25,017 nucleotides of DNA from Caldifarciminota bacterium (GTDB lineage Bacteria; Hydrothermota; Hydrothermia; B15-G9; WFZT01): NCBI GenBank assembly GCA_026986655.1, contig JALSOD010000291.1:1-25017 (forward strand), written 5' to 3'. Below are positions 21,009 through 25,017 of this stretch, piece after piece; positions within the stretch are counted from its first letter, which is position 1, and each line of letters starts with the position of its first letter. The translations under genes were made by a program, and so were the position numbers. The notes under the pieces are model-generated. The model was not told the DNA's origin, did no database searches, and saw nothing but the letters and a program-made list of their open reading frames with translations.

Positions 21009-22844
21009 ATGGCGAGTGAAATCGAGATTTTAAAGAGGGTTATAGCCACTGACTGTGGTAGTACCACAACCAAGGCAATCTTAATCGGGAAAAAAGAGGA
21101 TAGTTATCGTTTGATTGCGAGAGGGGAGGCGCCGACAACGGTGGAGGCGCCATTTGAGGATGTTACGCGCGGAGTTTTGAATGCTTTCAGAGAAGTTGAG
21201 GAGCTGACGGGAATAAAAATTCTTGATGGTGAGAAGATAGTTAAGCCTGCGGAAGAAAATGAGGGAGTGGATGCCTACGTTTCTACATCATCGGCAGGCG
21301 GTGGTCTCCAGATGCTTGTGGCAGGAGTGGTTAAAAGTATGACAGCGGAAAGTGCAGCTCGTGCAGCTCTTGGTGCAGGTGCTATTGTTATGGAAGTGAT
21401 TGCTTCTAATGATGGTAGAATGCCACATGAGAGAGTGGAATTGATCAGGAGATTGAGACCAGATATGATCCTCCTTGCTGGTGGTGTTGATGGTGGAACC
21501 AAGAAACACGTGATAGAGCTTGCAGAGCTTATTGCTGCAGCTGAACCACGTCCAAGATTCGGAGTTGGATATAAACTCCCTGTAATATATGCAGGGAATA
21601 AAGATGCAAGAGAAGACATTCAAAAGATTCTCGGTGATAAAGTAGCACTTTATATAGTTGATAACATCCGCCCTGTGCTCGAAAGAGAGAATCTCCGTCC
21701 AGCGAGGGACAAGATTCATGAGTTGTTTATGGAGCATGTAATGCAACACGCTCCAGGATACAAGAAGCTTATGAGTTGGACGGATGTTCCTATTATGCCC
21801 ACACCGGGTGCTGTGGGATTGCTTGTGGAAAAAGTCGCACGCAAAAACAATATCGAGGTTCTTGGTGTTGATATTGGTGGTGCAACTACTGACGTGTTTT
21901 CGGTTTTTCAAGGCGTCTTCAACAGAACAGTATCCGCCAATCTCGGTATGAGCTATTCGATTTCGAACGTGATGGTAGAAGCCGGGATAAAGAATATTCT
22001 CCGCTGGGTTCCATTCCACATCGAGGAGTCCGATTTGAGGAATAGGATTAGAAATAAGATGATCAGACCCACGACAATTCCACAAACCCTTGAGGAACTG
22101 ATAATTGAGCAGGCCATCGCGAGGGAGGCGCTGAGGCTTGCGTTCCAGCATCACAAGGCAATGGCTGTTGGGCTCAAAGGAGTGCAGCAGCAAAGAACTA
22201 TTTCCGATGCGTTTGCTCAGACTATGACCGGTGAGACACTCGTTAACATGATGACACTTGCACTTATCATTGGATCAGGTGGCGTTCTCTCCCATGCTCC
22301 AAGACGGCAGCAGGCGGCATTGATGATGCTTGATGCCTTCCAGCCCGAAGGAGTTACCATGCTGACGGTGGACTCCATCTTCATGATGCCTCATCTTGGT
22401 GTGCTCTCTACAGTTCATGAAGAGGCTGCAACTGAGGTGTTTGACCGTGATTGCCTGATCCGGCTTGGTAGTTCCATATCACCAAGGGGTATTGATAAGG
22501 ATGGGAAACCATGTGTTAAGATCCAGCTTGAACTCCCGAGGGGCGAAAGAAAGAAGTTGACGGTCAACTTCGGTGACCTTGTTAAAGTACCTCTTGGAAT
22601 TGGTGAGAAGGCGAAGGCTATTATTGAGCCCACGAAAAACTTCGATGTTGGTGCCGGAAAAGGAAAGGTAAGTGAAGTTGAAGTTGAGGGTGGAGTGGTG
22701 GGCTTGATCATTGATTGTCGTGGAAGACCATTGCAGATTCCTGAAGATCCAAAGGCAAGGGTTGAAAAATTATCCAGATGGATTAAGGCCCTTGATGTTT
22801 ATCCTCAGGAGAAGTATCGGAAGCTCATAGAGAAGTGGGCTTAA
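21009..22844 (+). CDS. glmL: GlmL/MutL-type ASKHA protein (glutamate mutase reactivase family), long form
   Basis: A 611-residue member of the MutL/GlmL family, named after the protein encoded with the B12-dependent glutamate mutase and thought to reactivate it. The ASKHA ATPase motifs are ATDCGSTTTKAIL (phosphate-1, D15) and LGVDIGGATTDVFSV (phosphate-2, D288). Other family stretches are YVSTSSAGGGLQMLVAGVV, MILLAGGVDGG, YAGNKDARE and GSGGVLSHAPR. Classical GlmL proteins are near 460 residues; here about 120 extra C-terminal residues (from about 490) form a strand-rich extension ending in GGVVGLIIDCRGRPLQIPED, as in long MutL forms of some other bacteria. No mutase subunits (glmS, glmE) or other B12 enzyme is nearby, so its client is unknown. 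AGGAGGA precedes the ATG. Confidence 0.85.
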   Translation: MASEIEILKRVIATDCGSTTTKAILIGKKEDSYRLIARGEAPTTVEAPFEDVTRGVLNAFREVEELTGIKILDGEKIVKPAEENEGVDAYVSTSSAGGGLQMLVAGVVKSMTAESAARAALGAGAIVMEVIASNDGRMPHERVELIRRLRPDMILLAGGVDGGTKKHVIELAELIAAAEPRPRFGVGYKLPVIYAGNKDAREDIQKILGDKVALYIVDNIRPVLERENLRPARDKIHELFMEHVMQHAPGYKKLMSWTDVPIMPTPGAVGLLVEKVARKNNIEVLGVDIGGATTDVFSVFQGVFNRTVSANLGMSYSISNVMVEAGIKNILRWVPFHIEESDLRNRIRNKMIRPTTIPQTLEELIIEQAIAREALRLAFQHHKAMAVGLKGVQQQRTISDAFAQTMTGETLVNMMTLALIIGSGGVLSHAPRRQQAALMMLDAFQPEGVTMLTVDSIFMMPHLGVLSTVHEEAATEVFDRDCLIRLGSSISPRGIDKDGKPCVKIQLELPRGERKKLTVNFGDLVKVPLGIGEKAKAIIEPTKNFDVGAGKGKVSEVEVEGGVVGLIIDCRGRPLQIPEDPKARVEKLSRWIKALDVYPQEKYRKLIEKWA

Positions 22845-22873
22845 ATTAGTTTACTTCTCTTTTATCAAAAAAC

Positions 22874-22901
22874 TTGACATCCTCCACTCAGGGATTATAT
22901 A
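22874..22901 (+). promoter_or_regulatory. Promoter with HAIR-like HspR operator before hspR-sigma-thiL
   Basis: A consensus TTGACA (22874-22879) and TATATA (22896-22901; 16-bp spacer, 17 if ATATAA is used) make the best promoter in the window. Overlapping its -35 and spacer is CTTGACA-6 bp-ACTCAGG (22873-22892), close to the HspR-binding HAIR element (CTTGAGT-N7-ACTCAAG): the right arm differs at one base, the left at two, and the spacer is one base short. A repressor bound here would block RNA polymerase. The gene that follows encodes an HspR-type repressor. Confidence 0.6.
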
Positions 22902-22947
22902 AATATTAGTGCGACAAAAATAAAAACTCCTGAAGGGGGGATGAAGT

Positions 22948-23241
22948 ATGATAAAAGAAATCGGGCCAAATGAGCCTGTGTATGTAATTAGTGTGGCAGC
23001 AAGGCTTGTAGGTTTGCATGTACAAACATTAAGGTTGTATGAAAAGAAGGGGCTTGTTGTGCCAAAGAGAACAGACAAGAAGACAAGATTGTACTCTTTG
23101 AATGACCTTAAAAAACTTAAATTGATAAAATATTTAACACATGAGAAAGGTTTGAACCTTGCTGGAGTAAAAATGGTCCTTGAGATGACCGTTGATATAG
23201 ACAAAGCCCTGGAGGAATTCGAAAAAGATGGGTCTTTATAA
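22948..23241 (+). CDS. hspR: HspR-type MerR-family transcriptional repressor
   Basis: A 97-residue regulator with a MerR-type winged helix-turn-helix. VYVISVAARLVGLHVQTLRLYEKKGLV (residues 11-37, given in pieces: ISVAARLVG, TLRLYEKKG) and the wing TRLYSLNDLKKLKLI are near-diagnostic of HspR, the heat-shock repressor that controls dnaK-type genes in Actinobacteria and Epsilonproteobacteria. NLAGVKMVLEM follows, the typical HspR post-wing helix. It is shorter than many HspR proteins, and no cysteines are present, so it does not sense metal. GGGGGG stands 7 bases before ATG 22948. The 3' end overlaps the sigma factor gene by 14 bases. Heat-shock control is inferred from family and operator, not proven. 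Confidence 0.85.
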   Translation: MIKEIGPNEPVYVISVAARLVGLHVQTLRLYEKKGLVVPKRTDKKTRLYSLNDLKKLKLIKYLTHEKGLNLAGVKMVLEMTVDIDKALEEFEKDGSL

Positions 23242-24067
23242 TATTGATGAAAAGTCACTTGAAATCTATTTTAGAGAGATTGCTGACTCTCCAACTCTCA
23301 CACCAGAGGAGGAGAGGGAGCTTATTATTCGTGCCCAGAAGGGTGATAAAGAGGCGATAGAGAAGTTAATTTACTCACATTTAAAGTTTGTTGTCAGCAT
23401 AGCGAGGCATTACCAGGGGTATGGTGTGCCTCTTGCAGACCTTATTAATGAAGGTAATCTTGGCCTTCTGAGGGCGTTGAAGAGGTTTGACCCCAACAGG
23501 AAGGTGAGGTTTCTCTCTTACGCAATCTGGTGGATTCGTCAGGCCATCATGAAGGCCCTCAATGAGCAGTCCAGATTGATCAAAATTTCTGGTGAGCAAC
23601 GTGCGAAAATGAAAAAAATCCGTGAGGCTCAGATTGATCTGCTACAGGAAAAGGGAGTAGAGCCTACTTTTGAAGAGATCTCAGAGGAGATTGGCCTTCC
23701 ACTCGAAGAAGTGAAAAAGTCCTACAACATGATTACCTCGGAAGTTTCCCTTGATTCACCGGTTTACCCTGACAATGAGAAGCAGACTCTTGTGGATATC
23801 GTGAATCAAGATGCTCTACCTTCGCCAGAGGAGGCCTATGAGGAGGTTGAGCTTGTTGAAAGGTTGAAAGAGGCGATGAAAGATTTACGTCCGAGGGACA
23901 AGCTAATACTGGAAATGTACTACGGTCTTGATGATGGTAGGCCCAAGACACTCGAAGAGATAGGAAAGCAGTTGGGTATATCTCGAGAGAGAGTTAGGCA
24001 GCTTAAAGAGCGTGCCCTGAAAACTCTGAAGCAAAAGCATGGTGAACTTCTCAAAAACCTGATATGA
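23228..24067 (+). CDS. rpoD: Sigma-70 family RNA polymerase sigma factor (short, RpoD-like)
   Basis: A 279-residue sigma factor with the primary-sigma core: region 1.2 (SLEIYFREIADSPTLTPEEE), region 2 (LKFVVSIARHYQGYGVPLADLINEGNLGLLRALKRFD in pieces; 2.4 with SYAIWWIRQAIMKAL), region 3 and region 4.2 with the helix-turn-helix TLEEIGKQLGISRERVRQLKERAL. The region 1.1 domain of E. coli RpoD is absent, as in many short primary or group 2 sigmas. It starts inside the 3' end of hspR, with GGAGGA 11 bases upstream, and its stop overlaps the thiL start, so it is co-transcribed with an HspR repressor. It could be the housekeeping factor or a heat-inducible alternative; only the rest of the genome can tell. 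Confidence 0.92.
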   Translation: MGLYNIDEKSLEIYFREIADSPTLTPEEERELIIRAQKGDKEAIEKLIYSHLKFVVSIARHYQGYGVPLADLINEGNLGLLRALKRFDPNRKVRFLSYAIWWIRQAIMKALNEQSRLIKISGEQRAKMKKIREAQIDLLQEKGVEPTFEEISEEIGLPLEEVKKSYNMITSEVSLDSPVYPDNEKQTLVDIVNQDALPSPEEAYEEVELVERLKEAMKDLRPRDKLILEMYYGLDDGRPKTLEEIGKQLGISRERVRQLKERALKTLKQKHGELLKNLI

Positions 24068-25017
24068 TGTATATTCGCGAGGACATGCTCATAGAGAAAC
24101 TGAAGGGATTTTACAGACCCCATCCGAGGATTGTAAACGGCTTCGGTGACGATACCATCATAATGAGAGAAATTCCCACCCAAAATATTGTCCTCAGTGT
24201 GGATGCCACGATTGAAGGGAGACATTTTTACCCGGATATTTTACCCTACGAACTGGTTGGTCACAGGGCCCTTGCTGGTGCTCTTTCTGATCTTGCCGTT
24301 GTTGGTGCTACACCCCTTACGTTTCTTGTCAACCTTGAGATACCCAAGAAGTTCCCTGAGAACAATGTGTTAAGAATTTATAAAGGGTTTGAAGAGTTGA
24401 GTAAAAAGTTTTGTATATCCCCCTCGGGTGGTAACATCACGGCTTCGGAGCGTGTTGGGATCATAATAACAGTTGTGGGAGAGATTCCGCGTGATCGGTC
24501 AATCACTCGTAGTGGGGCAGAACCCGGAGATAAAGTGGTGGTAACAGGTGAACTCGGAAGAGTTAGGACAGCCCTGAATATCATCAATAGACACGATGTC
24601 AAGAGACAGATTCCTTCAGATCAACTCGAGGAAATCCTTGAGAAATTTTACAAACCCTTTCCAAAGATTAATTTTATGAAAAAATTGCTTCTCGATGTGA
24701 AAATTAATGCCTCTATAGATATTTCTGACGGTTTGGGAGCTGATCTTTCAAGAATTGCGAGGAGCTCCGAGGTTGAAATTGTAATTTATGAAAGAAAACT
24801 TCCGTTTAAACCTTATCTAAAAGATGTTGCGAGACTGATTGGCACTCCTCTCTTCCAGCTTGTCGTTGGCAGTGGAGAGGAGTACGAAATGGCCTTTACA
24901 TTAAATGAGGAAGAATTTGAAAAGCTTAAAAGACTGGGCTATGAAGTCACGGAAATTGGTGAGGTGACCCATTCTCCACATGTAGGTGTGCGGCTTGTGA
25001 AAGAGGACGGAAGCGAG
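24064..25017 (+). CDS. thiL: Thiamine-monophosphate kinase ThiL, cut by the window end
   Basis: ThiL phosphorylates thiamine monophosphate to thiamine diphosphate, the last step of cofactor synthesis. The frame starts at ATG 24064, overlapping the sigma stop in ATGA (an ATG at 24067 is equally possible), and runs 318 codons to the window edge without a stop. The family is usually 310-340 residues, so little is missing. Motifs: GFGDD (D29, D30), SVDATIEGRHF (D47, E51, H54), LSDLAVVGATP (D76), a GGN loop in place of GGD in SGGNITAS, and SIDISDGLGADLSRIARSS. These aspartates bind the Mg-ATP. Translational coupling to a sigma factor is unusual; the product is needed by the dehydrogenase E1 encoded at the other end of the window. 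Confidence 0.93.
   Translation, partial: MMYIREDMLIEKLKGFYRPHPRIVNGFGDDTIIMREIPTQNIVLSVDATIEGRHFYPDILPYELVGHRALAGALSDLAVVGATPLTFLVNLEIPKKFPENNVLRIYKGFEELSKKFCISPSGGNITASERVGIIITVVGEIPRDRSITRSGAEPGDKVVVTGELGRVRTALNIINRHDVKRQIPSDQLEEILEKFYKPFPKINFMKKLLLDVKINASIDISDGLGADLSRIARSSEVEIVIYERKLPFKPYLKDVARLIGTPLFQLVVGSGEEYEMAFTLNEEEFEKLKRLGYEVTEIGEVTHSPHVGVRLVKEDGSE

Noticed and set aside
21288..22193. 301-codon open frame antisense to the GlmL-like gene
   Set aside because: Composition rich in Cys, His and Ser is typical of a shadow of a strong coding strand; the plus-strand protein has clear family motifs over the same bases.
1..25017. CRISPR arrays, tRNA genes, insertion sequences or prophage genes
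   Set aside because: No spaced direct repeats, cloverleaf patterns, transposase or phage structural motifs were seen; every sizeable stretch is explained by housekeeping-type genes.

Overview
The window reads as bacterial chromosome from an anaerobic, respiring organism of middling GC content. I see no phage, transposase, tRNA, rRNA or CRISPR array. The genes pointing to an anaerobe with menaquinone are superoxide reductase, rubredoxin, flavodiiron protein and a menaquinone methyltransferase. A eukaryote-like citrate synthase, an HspR-type repressor in front of a short sigma-70, and a secreted phosphoesterase with a tail resembling type IX secretion sorting domains are compatible with a deep-branching or FCB/WOR-3-like lineage. 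The lineage is an inference and I cannot name a species.

Layout. (1) 1-4070: the 3' half of lipB, a strong terminator, then a 2-oxo-acid (acetoin/pyruvate-type) dehydrogenase operon (E1 alpha, E1 beta, lipoyl E2) continuing into a VOC-fold protein. (2) 4085-6974: a TRAP transporter (dctP, hairpin, dctQ, dctM) in the same direction, possibly supplying the dehydrogenase with its substrate. (3) 7147-10410: divergent tatA and a TerC/Alx-family membrane protein, then a PiT phosphate permease with its PhoU-like DUF47 partner. (4) 10385-14905, minus strand: uvrB, a DJ-1/PfpI protein and an orphan BcsB-like membrane-anchored protein whose 3' end overlaps the DUF47 gene. (5) 15082-16398: citrate synthase. 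(6) 16554-19592, minus strand: superoxide reductase, hairpin, rubredoxin, flavodiiron protein, hairpin, unknown 97-aa protein, menG, and a probable 47-codon frame without a normal start. (7) 19718-22844: secreted metallophosphoesterase and an orphan, long GlmL/MutL-type ASKHA protein. (8) 22948-end: hspR, a sigma-70 factor and thiL, overlapping and probably co-transcribed.

How the genes fit together. LipB makes the octanoyl precursor of the lipoyl arm carried by E2. ThiL makes thiamine diphosphate, the cofactor of E1. Acetyl-CoA from the dehydrogenase can enter citrate synthase. The superoxide reductase, rubredoxin and flavodiiron genes form an oxygen-detoxification route, with rubredoxin as electron donor.

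The most unusual signals are regulatory. Three genes without Shine-Dalgarno sequences (TerC family, uvrB, phosphoesterase) share one promoter geometry: a -35 hexamer, 17 bp, a TAnnnT -10 box, then exactly 8 bp to the ATG. That predicts leaderless mRNAs. Four very GC-rich palindromes with a three-base GAA/TTC loop sit between or after genes, three of them inside apparent operons. An HspR-like dyad lies in the spacer of the promoter that drives the sigma factor. No gap without a gene exceeds 300 bases. The largest, 16399-16553 plus the short frame next to it, holds two terminators.
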